Source: Sediminicola luteus (GTDB lineage Bacteria > Bacteroidota > Bacteroidia > Flavobacteriales > Flavobacteriaceae). Taken from it: a stretch of 64,000 bases of DNA. A program made the position numbers and the translations under genes. Shown in pieces: positions 19,701-29,500 of this stretch (its first letter is position 1; each line of letters opens with the position of its first letter). The notes under the pieces are model-generated. The model was not told the origin of the DNA and ran no database searches. It saw nothing but the letters and a program-made list of their open reading frames with translations. The stretch spans positions 62,001 to 126,000 of the forward strand of contig NZ_NBWU01000008.1 of NCBI RefSeq assembly GCF_002514735.1. The letters run 5' to 3'.

Positions 19701-19845
19701 TGCCCTTAACGATTACCGATGTGCCAGGTAAAGGGGCGCCCATGGAATCGGTTATCGTACCCGATATACTTTTAGTTTGCGCGAAGCCCAATCCTGTGAA
19801 AAATACAAAGATCCCCAAAAGGCCTTTTGAAAGTAATTTTTCCAT
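16786..19845 (-). CDS. susC-like: SusC/RagA-family TonB-dependent outer-membrane transporter
   Basis: This 1019-residue protein has a signal peptide (GLGFAQ), a carboxypeptidase-regulatory-like domain at 25-100 (ISGTITDSMGAPLPGTSVIVKG), a TonB-box-like stretch (DEVVILGYGTQ), a plug domain (about 115-230, with PLIIVDGVQR and VYGVRGANGVILITTKRG) and a 22-strand barrel ending in a terminal Phe (LGLSIGF). It imports large oligomers with its SusD partner. No STN domain is present, so regulation is not by anti-sigma signalling; the AraC gene 203 bp upstream is the likely regulator. The first gene of the operon through 7737. Confidence 0.97.
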   Translation of the reverse strand: MEKLLSKGLLGIFVFFTGLGFAQTKSISGTITDSMGAPLPGTSVIVKGSTQGTSTDFDGNYEIEASPNDILVFSYVGFATQEIPVGTQTTMNVTLVEDAAALDEVVILGYGTQKKTNVTSAVTSVDSEELNQSSVANVSNALVGRLPGLFAAQRSGQPGSDASDLLIRGIGTTGNAAPLIIVDGVQRAFNQIDPNTIENITILKDASAAAVYGVRGANGVILITTKRGAKGKPTINYTTEITSTMPIETPQYLGSYDYAVLFNEAKRNEGKAELYTEEDLEKFRTGSDPITHPNTDWYADGLKSSAMQYQHNLSISGGSDRVTYFASGGVLTQDGLVEHVDFKRYNFRSNVDFQVTDNLKVSLDLGGRQEIRNSPSNSIGSYFNGLNRNAPTTTAYYPNGLPGLGFAGNNPIEQAKSGGYTEDTNNIFFGNIGFEYQIPKIDGLMLKGYMAVDRNFRFIKSVSNPYTLYEYNPANGEYIPTEFGQSRISETYRQGAPSSNSGTPDPTTTYNMTLNYDRLFGEKHQVTGLIGAEKAVHKSNYFTASRLDLTSQNLPQLDFGDAASAQNGGLAYNSSRLGYLARVTYAYDTKYLLEASFRYDASENFAKENRWGFFPSFSAGWRLTKEKFLSNIPNLDEFKIRGSWGRLGNDRISQFQFLDAFDFNGNYIIGGSPIAVIRPGVIPNTDVTWETATISNIGFDLEMFDHRLALEFDYFTKRTEDILEAPTRIVPDFVGASLPRENFGIVDNKGVEFVLSYRDHIGGFNYWAKANYTISKNEIVEIGEPESVPENLKRTGRAIGSQFGLVAEGLFQSQAKIDNHADQSGFGAIAPGDIKYKDVSGPDGTPDGIIDDNDRDFIGVTGRVPDAIFGLAFGFDYKGFDFSTQIQGAHDFNVYLAQEAAFPFFNGGKVLEQHLDRWTPQNTDAAYPRLLTEDTNNRVQSSFWMQDADYIRLKNVEVGYNFPSPVLDKLKLSQLRLYLSGLNLFTLSDIENFDPEAPSGRGSFYPQTQSYTLGLSIGF

Positions 19846-20048
19846 TGATCTGGTTTTAAATTGATTCTACTTAATTACAAGTGGTCAATATTAACCTGAA
19901 GATCAAGGTGAAGCCATAGACTAAAAGTTGCGTTGTATGGATTTATTAATTCCGTGTCTTAACTACCAAAGTTTGTGTTTTAAGATGCTCTAAATCAGAA
20001 TTTTATATCTAAGTGTAAAAATGGTCACACCGATAAAAAACCAAATAA

Positions 20049-20936
20049 TCAGACATTGAGTTTGTACTTTTTCGGCGACATTCCCATATGTTTTTTAAAA
20101 CTTCTTGAAAAATATAGTGGATCTTGGAACCCCATTTTATAACTGATTTCCTTAATGTTCAAATCAGAGTATTGTAGGTATTCACATGCCTTTTGAATTT
20201 TCTTTAAATTGAAGTAATTGATCAAAGAATAACCGGTACGTTTTTTGAATATAGAAAAGATATAAGAAGCACTATAATTAAACTCCTTGGTAATATCATC
20301 TGTTTTAAGGGGTCGCTCTAAATTGGCTTCAAGAAATACGATTATAGATTCTACAATGTCCTCGATTTCTTCCGGAGCATCTTTTTGTGCTATATGGTCA
20401 TAAACAAATAGACTTATAAACGAAAGGGTAGACAGGTTTACATATTCCAAAGGTGGGGTTAAATAACTTTGGGTTAGGGTACTGTAAATATTCTTGAATT
20501 GTTCTACCCTTCTACTCTGGTATGGAATACTTACTACTGTATGTTCAAGATCGGTGTACCTCTTGTAAAGGTTGCCTGCCAAGGTTCCTTTAAAATGAAT
20601 CCAATACAGACTCCAGGGGTTGTCTAAAGCCGAACCATAAGTGTGGGGTGTATTCTTAGGTATTATTAAAAACTGGTTTGGTCCAATATGGTGGCGTTCC
20701 CCCTCAGATTGGTACCAGCCTTCCCCTTCTACACAATACATGAAAATGTATTCATCGCTACCATGTTCACGGGTTCGTTTGTGGCGCATGGCCCTCGGAA
20801 AATAGCCAATATCGGTTAAATGGAAGTTTTGAATGATCGGATTTTCACGAAATCTTTTTTTAAGACTATCGGGTAGTACGATCATTTTTTGCCCCATAAA
20901 GCCATCGCGTTGCGAAAGATTATCCATGTTATTCAA
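20049..20936 (-). CDS. AraC-family transcriptional regulator
   Basis: This 295-residue regulator has an N-terminal cupin-like ligand domain (about 45-170: EYIFMYCVEGEGWYQ, HHIGPNQFLIIPKNTPHTYG, LYWIHFKG) and a C-terminal double helix-turn-helix (about 190-290: TDDITKEFNYSASYIFSIFKK, ISYKMGFQDPLYFSRSFKKHMGMSPKKYK). It lies between the SusC operon (same strand, downstream) and the divergent GH2-like gene, so it probably responds to a sugar released by that enzyme and controls one or both. No operator was identified. Confidence 0.93.
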   Translation of the reverse strand: MNNMDNLSQRDGFMGQKMIVLPDSLKKRFRENPIIQNFHLTDIGYFPRAMRHKRTREHGSDEYIFMYCVEGEGWYQSEGERHHIGPNQFLIIPKNTPHTYGSALDNPWSLYWIHFKGTLAGNLYKRYTDLEHTVVSIPYQSRRVEQFKNIYSTLTQSYLTPPLEYVNLSTLSFISLFVYDHIAQKDAPEEIEDIVESIIVFLEANLERPLKTDDITKEFNYSASYIFSIFKKRTGYSLINYFNLKKIQKACEYLQYSDLNIKEISYKMGFQDPLYFSRSFKKHMGMSPKKYKLNV

Positions 20937-21201
20937 CTTTTTTGCTTGTTTAGTTCTTTAAACGATGCATTAACTTTACTCTACTCAGAGATTTTACCTT
21001 CCGTATTTACAAAAACATAACTTTCGAAATGTGATACGGTCTAAACGTCATATATTATGTACAATTCTTTGTTACTAAACTGGTCGCAAATTAGCGATAA
21101 AGATAATTCCTACACGGATAACGGTATTGTTCTACAATATGTTATTATAGATATGATTTATGGAAACGAGGTTTACGAGTGTTAAAATTTATGATTCATG
21201 T

Positions 21202-24200
21202 ATGAAAATGAATCGAAAGTCATTAGCCATAAAACCTTTAAAACTTAGTAGTAACAAAGTCTGGAGGGCATTTTTTCAACCTAATCACCAGTCCATTTTA
21301 ATATGGGCCCTTTTTCTTTTTGGGGCAGTGGTCTGGGGGCAAAATAAAATTGACCTTACTGGACAATGGCAAGTCGTTTTACAGGAAAATGAAACCTTTG
21401 GTCGAAAATTTCCCCTGCATAAAAGTCAGGGAACCATTGGTTTACCTGGTTCTTTAGCCGAAAATAAATTTGGTCACCGAACCGAGGGATCACAATATGG
21501 CGTGCTAACCCCTGCCTATACTTTTGAAGGTGTGGCGGTGTATACTAGACAAATACGAATACCAAAATCTTGGCAAAATAAGCAGGTTAGCCTTTATATA
21601 GAACGGGTGTTGTGGCAATCTAAGGTCTTTGTGAACGATACGTTAATGGGGACCCAAGATGCATTAGGTACACCCCATATACATAAATTGGAGGGGCTAA
21701 AACCAGGAGATTACACGATTCGGGTAGAGGTGGATAATAGAATGATCCATAATATTGGCGATAAAGGCCATGCTTATGGTGCCTATACCCAAAGTATTTG
21801 GAACGGTATGGTAGGCCGGATCGAACTTTGGGCCAAAGATCCCTACCATATTAACGATGTGCGTATCTACCCCGATATTACCAACGATCAATTAAAATTA
21901 GTATCGGAAGTAAGTTTACCCAAGGCTAAGAAGGTCAGTTTTGCTATAACTATCCGCAATTTGGCTACGAATGCTGTGGTATATGAACGCAATTTTAAAC
22001 AACGACTACAGGCAGGCAAGCATATCTTAAATAAGATTTTGCCCATGGAACGACGCTTACAACCCTGGTCGGAGTTCGATCCGCAACTTTATGGTTTTGC
22101 CCTTACTATGAAATCGGGGAATTACCACGATAGTGAACAACGGGAGTTTGGATTTGTAGAGTATGGCCATGACGGAACCAAGATCTTAGTAAACGGAAGC
22201 CCCGTCTTTCTAAGGGGCAATCTAGATTGTGTACATTTTCCCTTAACTGGGTATGCCTCGGCTTCCTTAGACGATTGGATCCAAATTTTTGAAACTTATA
22301 AATCATACGGACTTAACCATGCCCGTTTCCATTCTTGGTGTCCGCCGGAAGCAGCCTTTAGGGCGGCCAATCGAGTAGGTATTTATTTACAGGCTGAGGC
22401 CTCGATTTGGATCGATTGGTGGATGAGTAAGGATATGGTATCCGAAGGAAGGCCTGAGATGGATACCCGTGGCCATCCGAAAGGCCTGGGCTACGACAGT
22501 CTGCGCGATGCTTTCGTAATTGATGAAATGAACAGGGTTGTAGATACTTACGGCAATCACCCTTCATTTAGTATGTTTTGCATCGGTAATGAATTGGGCA
22601 ATTCAAATTTTAAAGCCATGGCCCAATGGGTTTCAGATCTTAAGAAGAAAGATCCCAGACGGTTATATTCGGTTTCTACCGCACGCACCATTACGCCAAC
22701 AGACGATTATATGGCCACCCATTATATTCCAGAAATTGGCCGTACCCGTGGTCTGCGTAGCGCTGGGACCGATTGGGATTTTGAAGCTGTTTATGCTCAA
22801 ATGGATATACCGATTATCGCTCATGAGATAGGCCAATGGCCCGTGTACCCCACTTGGAATGAAATAGATAGCTATAGTGGGGTGCTCAAGGCCAGGAATT
22901 TTGAACAATTCCGAGCCTTGGCCGAAAAAAATGGCACGGTTAATCAAGATCAAGATTTTAGGATGGCATCGGGTGCCTTAAACCAAATGATGTACAAGTA
23001 TGAAGTCGAGTCTTTTTTAAGAACACCCAGTTGTGCCGGGGTCCAATTATTGAGTATGCAAGATTACCAAGGCCAAGGCGAGGCTTTGATAGGCTGGTTA
23101 GATGCCCATTGGAACCCCAAAGGAATTACCACCCCAGAACAATTTCGGCAACATTTTAGTGAAACGGTCCCACTAATGCGTACCCCAAAGTTCGTTTGGG
23201 ACAATTCCGAAGTGTTTACAGCCCGTTTGCAAATGGCGCATTATGGGGCCAAAACCCTACCCGAGGGTAAACTGGTTGCCCGTATTCTAACAGAAAATGA
23301 TAGCATATTATTGAAGCATAGCTTTGATACCGAACCCATTGCCGTGGGCAGTTTGGTAGATATAGGGGTGTTGAACCTACCCTTTAGCGGATTGGAACAG
23401 GCACAAAAAATTAGGTTGCAATTACAATGGGCCGAAAGTGATATTCAAAATGAATGGGAGCTTTGGGTTTTTCCCAAAAACACACCCGAACTCCCAAATA
23501 CCGACGTTTGGTATACCGATACCCTAGACGAAACCGCTCTGGCCAAGCTGCACCAAGGGGGCAAGGTATTGTTGGCCGCTCACGGTTTGGGAAGCCAAGA
23601 GAATAGCGTAGCTGTTAATTTTTATCCCTTGTATTGGTCCTTGACCTTTTTTCCGGGGCAAGGTAAGACCAGTATCGGTATGCTCGTACAAGATCAGCAT
23701 CCGGTTTTTGACCATTTCCCTACCGATGCGCATAGCGATTGGCAGTGGGAACCTTTCGATAAAAATACTACAGGTTTTGTCCTAAATGAACTTCCGGCCA
23801 AATATAAACCCCTGGTACAGGTGGTAGACGATTTTCATAGAAACAATAAAGAGGGGGTCATCTTTGAGTTTAAGGTCGGAAAAGGAAAACTGTTGGTTAG
23901 TGGTTTTAATATACGGGATCATAGCATTCCTGGGGCTTCCCAATTGGAATATAGCTTGTTGAAGTATATGGATAGCGATGCCTTTTCACCAGATCAAAAT
24001 ATATCGGCCGAATTCTTAAAAGGGCTTTTTACGAAGATGGAGGAGGCACAAGGGGTCAAACTAGATGGAACATCCGATAAGACTTTACTACAGGTAGGGT
24101 CGGCGGGCAAATTAAATCGGTCATTAGAGACCTTGCCTTGGAAACCTGAACTAGACAGTGTAGCCATTCGGCGACCGGGTACCCAATATACCGTAAAAGC

Positions 24201-24513
24201 GCAAGGGGTTTGGAAGGATAGTCTGGCTACCGCTTGGCATGGCGAAGAGATGGTGTTGGATATTGAATGCCCAAAAGGGCTTTTGGGTAGTTTATATGTT
24301 TGGTTTCACGACTGGAACCAACAGGAGCGTAAGGGGTTATTGGAGTTTGAAGGTAGAAAGTTAAAACTGGGAGCTCATGACCAGAAAGAAGGGAAATGGG
24401 TAAAATTCCACATTATGCGCGAAGATAGCAACGATGGCAAATTGCGCCTAAAAACGAAATCAATCCAAGGGGGTAATCTCATGATTCGTGAGATTCGATT
24501 AGAGGTTGAGTAA
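21202..24513 (+). CDS. Secreted glycoside hydrolase family 2-like enzyme
   Basis: The open frame begins at 21160, but the Met at 21202 (or 21208) gives a better N-terminus before the signal segment SILIWALFLFGAVVWGQ. Counting from 21160 the protein has 1117 residues: a GH2 sugar-binding jelly roll (about 65-225), an Ig-like domain (225-340), a TIM barrel (about 340-600) and a long C-terminal part with further beta domains. Barrel hallmarks are NHARFHSWCPP, the acid/base Glu478 in CIGNELG and the probable nucleophile Glu556 in IIAHEIGQWP. GH2 members are beta-galactosidases, mannosidases, glucuronidases and relatives; the exact specificity is unknown. It is divergent from the AraC gene and ends 119 bp before the ECF sigma gene. 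Confidence 0.87.
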   Translation: MKMNRKSLAIKPLKLSSNKVWRAFFQPNHQSILIWALFLFGAVVWGQNKIDLTGQWQVVLQENETFGRKFPLHKSQGTIGLPGSLAENKFGHRTEGSQYGVLTPAYTFEGVAVYTRQIRIPKSWQNKQVSLYIERVLWQSKVFVNDTLMGTQDALGTPHIHKLEGLKPGDYTIRVEVDNRMIHNIGDKGHAYGAYTQSIWNGMVGRIELWAKDPYHINDVRIYPDITNDQLKLVSEVSLPKAKKVSFAITIRNLATNAVVYERNFKQRLQAGKHILNKILPMERRLQPWSEFDPQLYGFALTMKSGNYHDSEQREFGFVEYGHDGTKILVNGSPVFLRGNLDCVHFPLTGYASASLDDWIQIFETYKSYGLNHARFHSWCPPEAAFRAANRVGIYLQAEASIWIDWWMSKDMVSEGRPEMDTRGHPKGLGYDSLRDAFVIDEMNRVVDTYGNHPSFSMFCIGNELGNSNFKAMAQWVSDLKKKDPRRLYSVSTARTITPTDDYMATHYIPEIGRTRGLRSAGTDWDFEAVYAQMDIPIIAHEIGQWPVYPTWNEIDSYSGVLKARNFEQFRALAEKNGTVNQDQDFRMASGALNQMMYKYEVESFLRTPSCAGVQLLSMQDYQGQGEALIGWLDAHWNPKGITTPEQFRQHFSETVPLMRTPKFVWDNSEVFTARLQMAHYGAKTLPEGKLVARILTENDSILLKHSFDTEPIAVGSLVDIGVLNLPFSGLEQAQKIRLQLQWAESDIQNEWELWVFPKNTPELPNTDVWYTDTLDETALAKLHQGGKVLLAAHGLGSQENSVAVNFYPLYWSLTFFPGQGKTSIGMLVQDQHPVFDHFPTDAHSDWQWEPFDKNTTGFVLNELPAKYKPLVQVVDDFHRNNKEGVIFEFKVGKGKLLVSGFNIRDHSIPGASQLEYSLLKYMDSDAFSPDQNISAEFLKGLFTKMEEAQGVKLDGTSDKTLLQVGSAGKLNRSLETLPWKPELDSVAIRRPGTQYTVKAQGVWKDSLATAWHGEEMVLDIECPKGLLGSLYVWFHDWNQQERKGLLEFEGRKLKLGAHDQKEGKWVKFHIMREDSNDGKLRLKTKSIQGGNLMIREIRLEVE

Positions 24514-24603
24514 GCTAAAGTTAGATTTAGGTAAATTGAGATTTAACATTATCTTAAGTAGGGCTACTGGTAGGGCTCTTTTTTAGGCTGTACTTCTTTT
24601 TTA

Positions 24604-24611
24604 TAGATTTG
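24604..24611 (+). promoter_or_regulatory. Bacteroidota -7 element (TAnnTTTG) before the ECF sigma gene
   Basis: TAGATTTG matches the TAnnTTTG consensus exactly and ends 21 bp before the predicted TTG start at 24633. No clear TTG -33 element lies at the usual distance. Confidence 0.45.
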
Positions 24612-24632
24612 GTTCAATAGCCCCTACTGATT

Positions 24633-25193
24633 TTGGAACCCATTGTAAACATAGCAAGCCTAAAAGAACGCAATCGAATCGTGTTCCGTGCCTTCTTTAA
24701 GGCGCATTATACCAATTTGGTAGCTTATGCCCATGGTTTTCTTTTTGACCGAGGGGCCAGCGAAGATGTGGTTCAAGAAGTATTTATCAAATTCTGGGAA
24801 AAATTACCCCATTTAAACATCACCGGTACCCCCAAGGGCTATGTTTATGCTATGGTGCGTAATGCTTGTTTAAACCATTTAAAGAAAATCAAGGTAACCG
24901 ATACCACCCATTTGTTGGAGATGAATAATATGGTTGTTGCCTCCTACGATTTTGATGACTATTCCCTGGAAAATAAAAGGCTTATTTATAATCAAATTTT
25001 AAAAATCGTAGAAGAGCTGCCTCCCAAGATGCGACAGATTTTTGAAATGCGCTATTTCTACAATTATAAATACAATGAGATAGCCGAAGAATTGGATGTT
25101 TCCGTAAATACCGTCAAAATCCAATTAAGACGCTCAAAAGTGCGCATTGCCGATATGTTATCGGCCCTCTTGCTGCTTTTGGCATCCTCCTAA
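24633..25193 (+). CDS. ECF RNA polymerase sigma factor (Bacteroidota SusC/FecR type)
   Basis: This 186-residue sigma factor has region 2 (about 20-90: FFKAHYTNLVAYAHGF, DVVQEVFIKFWEKL, GYVYAMVRNACLNHLKK) and region 4 (about 125-175: LPPKMRQIFEMRYFYNYKYNEIAEEL, SVNTVKIQLRRS). The start is unusual: an in-frame stop lies at 24618 and no ATG or GTG precedes region 2, so translation must begin at TTG 24633 (or ATT/CTG just before). Together with FecR (25314) and the STN-bearing SusC (26580), it forms a cell-surface signalling cascade in which ligand binding outside frees the sigma factor to transcribe the SusC/D genes. Confidence 0.94.
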   Translation: MEPIVNIASLKERNRIVFRAFFKAHYTNLVAYAHGFLFDRGASEDVVQEVFIKFWEKLPHLNITGTPKGYVYAMVRNACLNHLKKIKVTDTTHLLEMNNMVVASYDFDDYSLENKRLIYNQILKIVEELPPKMRQIFEMRYFYNYKYNEIAEELDVSVNTVKIQLRRSKVRIADMLSALLLLLASS

Positions 25194-25313
25194 ATTTAGA
25201 GCCCTTTTTTTACCGTATTTGTGGTTGGCCTGTGTTTTTTTTGAATTTTTTATTCTGTTTTTGTCACCCATTATTAGGAGCGGGTTGTCATAAGGTTAAG
25301 AGAGCGTAAAAAA

Positions 25314-26453
25314 ATGCAGCTAGACATCCGAATACTATTAAAGAAGATCCAAGGAAAACTGACGCCTAAAGAAAAAGTGCGTTTCGATCGTTGGTATTCT
25401 GAATCCGAATCGCATCGGGCCTATTTCGAAAAGGTACGGTCCGAAATGGAAGGAGAAGCGGATGACGATATAGATCCTGAGGAGGCATGGAAAACCTTGT
25501 CCCCAAAGTTAGGAGCCATTAAAGAAGCCAATACTGGCCGCCTTACATTTTGGCCGTGGGCCGCGGCCCTAGTGGTGGCTGTAGCATCGTATGCCTTTTA
25601 CCATACGTTTACCGATACAGATATACCGGAAGCTATAGTGGTTAGCCGGCCTAAAACCATTTCGATCGGTACTGATAAGGCTACATTAATTCTAGGCGAT
25701 GGATCTGAAGTTGCCCTTGAAGAAGGTGCCACACACGATTCCAATGCCCATAAAAGTGACGGCAAGTCAATAATTTACAGCACGGCACAGCAAGGTAATG
25801 CCAACCTAAGCTTTAATACGTTGCGCATTCCTAGGGGAGGGCAGTTTTTTGTGCAACTGTCCGACGGTACCAAAGTTTGGTTGAACTCCGATACCCAATT
25901 GCGGTACCCGGTAAACTTTGTCAAAGGTGGCGATAGAAAGGTAGAATTGATCCAAGGCGAGGCTTTTTTCGAGGTGGTTTCTAGCCATGCTTCCGGTTAT
26001 GGAGCTTTTCATGTGCAACATAAAGAACAAAATATTTCGGTATTGGGTACCCAGTTTAACGTAAAGGCCTATGCCGACGAACAAGAGGTAGCTACGACCT
26101 TGGCCGAAGGAAAATTGAAGGTTTCCGTATCTGGTAATAAAGAGCTATTGCTTCCGGGCAACCAGGTGGTGTGGCAGGGCGATACATTACAACAACAGGC
26201 AGTAGATGTATATGACCATATCTCCTGGAAAGAGGGTATGTTCAGTTTTAAAGATAGAAGCCTTGCCGATATCTTTAAGGTGTTGGCCAGATGGTACGAT
26301 ATTGAAGTAGACTTCCAGAATCAAGTAGCAGCAGATACCGAGTTTAATGGTTTATTTAAAAAACATCAGAAAATACAAGATATACTGACCCTAATGGAAG
26401 GGTCGGGAATTGCCACTTTTACCATAGAGGGAAACACCGTTACAATACAATAA
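25314..26453 (+). CDS. FecR-family anti-sigma factor
   Basis: This 379-residue inner-membrane protein has a cytoplasmic N-terminal sigma-binding region (1-80, with LTPKEKVRFDRWY), one membrane helix near 84-102 (WPWAAALVVAVASYAFY), then a periplasmic FecR domain (about 175-280: RIPRGGQFFVQLSDGTKVWLNS, GEAFFEV, VLGTQFNVKAY) and a C-terminal DUF4974-like secretin/STN-binding module (DRSLADIFKVLARWYDIEV). It holds the ECF sigma factor inactive until the STN domain of the downstream SusC signals. It starts 120 bp after the sigma gene. Confidence 0.94.
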   Translation: MQLDIRILLKKIQGKLTPKEKVRFDRWYSESESHRAYFEKVRSEMEGEADDDIDPEEAWKTLSPKLGAIKEANTGRLTFWPWAAALVVAVASYAFYHTFTDTDIPEAIVVSRPKTISIGTDKATLILGDGSEVALEEGATHDSNAHKSDGKSIIYSTAQQGNANLSFNTLRIPRGGQFFVQLSDGTKVWLNSDTQLRYPVNFVKGGDRKVELIQGEAFFEVVSSHASGYGAFHVQHKEQNISVLGTQFNVKAYADEQEVATTLAEGKLKVSVSGNKELLLPGNQVVWQGDTLQQQAVDVYDHISWKEGMFSFKDRSLADIFKVLARWYDIEVDFQNQVAADTEFNGLFKKHQKIQDILTLMEGSGIATFTIEGNTVTIQ

Positions 26454-26579
26454 ATGCAGACAAATATGACGTAAAAACGATGAGATGAAAAAGGGAACGG
26501 AGCCTAGATCTGGAAAATTTAAACTTCCATTCCCGAGACTTTAATTAATTAAGAGATTAACTAACTAAACAGCTAATTT

Positions 26580-29500
26580 ATGAAAACTAAAATTAGTGGA
26601 GGATTTGCTACACCCCTAAGAAAAATCCTTCTGATAGCTATGAGGACGCTTATTTTACTTTTGTGCGTAACAGCTTTCGGATTTGCCCCGAAAACGGGCT
26701 TTTCCCAAAATTCTTGGATCGATATACCTGAAGACAAAACCGTAACGGTAGAAGAGGTCTTCGATTTGATCAAAGAACAGACCCAACATTCCTTTTTCTA
26801 TAAATCCGATTTATTTGATAATGCCCCAAAGGTGTCGTTGAAAAAAGGAAAGATTAAAGCCGATGCTTTGTTACAAAAAAGTCTGTCTTTCGGCAATTTT
26901 AAATATAGTTTTAATGGTAATGGAGCTATTATTTTAGAGCGACAGGCTCCTAAAAAAGAAATGCCCAAAATGGCGTTTCAACAAACCATTAGTGGTACGG
27001 TAACCGATACCGATGGAGTGCCTTTACCAGGCGCATCGGTAAATGTGAAAGGTAATGAAAGCGTAGGTACCCAAACCGATTTCGATGGTAATTACGAACT
27101 TCAGGTTTCCGGGACCAATGTGGTTTTGGTATTCCGTTACTTAGGTTATATAAGTCAAGAAATAAACGTTAGTGGTTCTGGTAATAGTGTTATTAATGCC
27201 CAGTTGGCCGAAGACGCCCAAGGTCTCGATGAAGTTGTAGTGGTGGGTTACGGTACCCAAAAACGTAGCGATGTAACCGGTGCCATAAGTTCTGTAAAGA
27301 ATGAAGAATTGAACAAGGTTGTTGTAACTAACGCCACCGATGCTTTACAAGGTAGGGTTTCAGGTGTAACCGTTACCTCGTCTTCCGGTAGTCCGGGTAC
27401 GGTTTCCGATGTAGTTATTCGTGGTTTTGGTAGTTTCGGAAACAACCAACCGCTTTACATTATAGATGGGGTACAGGCCGATCCTTATTATTTAGACCCC
27501 AACGATATCGAGTCTATGGAGGTGCTTAAAGATGCAGCTTCAGGGGCAATCTATGGTACCAGGGCAGCCAATGGGGTAATCATCATTACCACCAAAAAAG
27601 GTAAAAAGGGTATGCCAAAAGTAGAGATCAACAGCAGCATTAGTTTAAATAGTGCCCGAGAGACTATGGATCTTTTGGATGCCGATGGTTATGTAGCCGT
27701 GCACCGTGAAATGTATGAAAATGCAGGTGCCGAATTACCAACTTATTTAACGGATACCCCAAATGTAAATACCGATTGGATCGATGCTACCCATCGCGAT
27801 GGCCAATTGAACCTTTTAAACGTACGCGTTTCCGGGGCCTCTGATAATATCAACTATTCTATTGGCGGCAACTATGCCGATGAAGAAGGTATATTGATCG
27901 GTTCGGGCTTTACCAAAAAAGGCATCAATGCCAATTTGGGGATAACCAAAAACAAATTAAAGGTTGCGGCTAACCTTATTTATAGTGAGACCGATCGCGA
28001 GCCTTATAAATTCTCTTTACGCGAAACCTACTTTATCTCTCCATTAATCCCAATATACGACGATACCAAACCATCGGGCTTTGGCTATCGCGATGGCGAT
28101 ATTCCCGATCATAGAAATCCGGTGGGTGAAGATTTCTACCTAGAAAACCACAGTGAAACTAAATATTTCTTGGGCTCGGTAAACGTGAGTTATGAGATTA
28201 TCGACGGATTGACCGCTGCAGCCAACTTGGCCTATTCGGTAAGCGATCGATTCACTAGACAGTTTCACAAACCTTTCCGAGTTAGGGATGTAGAAGACAA
28301 TGATCAAAGACAGTTTGCGTATTTACTCGAATATGATAACGAGTTTCAACGGGTAAACCAAGAGTACACCCTACGTTATAACTTCGATATCAATGAACAA
28401 CACGATTTTGAGCTCTTGGCCGGTTACCAACGTATTCGTGAACCCTATCGTTGGAATAACTCCCAGGCCGAAGGTTATAAAATTGAACGTGAGGTCAATG
28501 ACGATGGCGATATCGTAGAAACCAAGGTGCCAGCCGAAATTTTAGATGAAAATTTCAAAACCTTGAATGCCTTTAACGATGGTACTTATTCTAGCGAAGG
28601 CACCAATGCCGAGTACAGTTTAGTATCACAATTCGGGAGGGTAAATTATTCCTTTAAGGATACTTACCTCTTTCAGGCCAGTGTACGCCGCGATGGTAGT
28701 TCTAAATTTGGGAGTAATAACCAATATGGGGTGTTCCCATCCTTTGCTTTAGGTTGGAAACTGACTAATGAAACCTTCTTGGACAATGCCGATTGGCTCG
28801 ATTTCTTAAAACTACGTTTTAGTTGGGGACAAGCGGGTAACGATAGTGCTTTAGGCTATTATGACTATGTGGCCTTAATCTCGCAAGGGAAAAGCCAAGG
28901 GAACGGAGGTTATGTGTTTGGATCGCCCCAGACCTCACAACAAGGTAGTATTGCCCGTGATCTTCAAAACGACGATTTACAATGGGAAACCAATACCTCG
29001 GCCAACTTCGGGGTAGATTTTGCTGCTTTCGGGAACAAACTTTCCGGTGCGATCAATTACTATAACAGTACCACCGACGATCTTTTGATTACCAAAGTGG
29101 TTTCGCCTGCCGCCGGAGTAAATGATCCTGTGGTCAACGTAGGTGAGTTCCAAAATAAAGGATTTGAGTTTGAGTTGGGCTATACCAATAAGGACAACGC
29201 TATCGGTTACTCTGCCTTCGCCACCTTTACTACCATTAACAGTGAGGTAACCAAACTGAGTAATGCAGACCAAACTTTATACGGTATAGGGTTGTTGTTC
29301 GGATCGGATCACTTTGTAAACCAAACTAAGATAGGTTACGAACCTGGGGCGTATTTCCTCCCGGTAGCCGATGGAATTTTCCAAAGCCAGGCCGAAATCG
29401 ATGCCCATAACGTAGATGGTAACCCAATACAACCTGAGGCTGCTCCAGGAGATATCCGTTTTGTGGACCAAAATGGCGATGGGGTTATCAATTCCGATGA

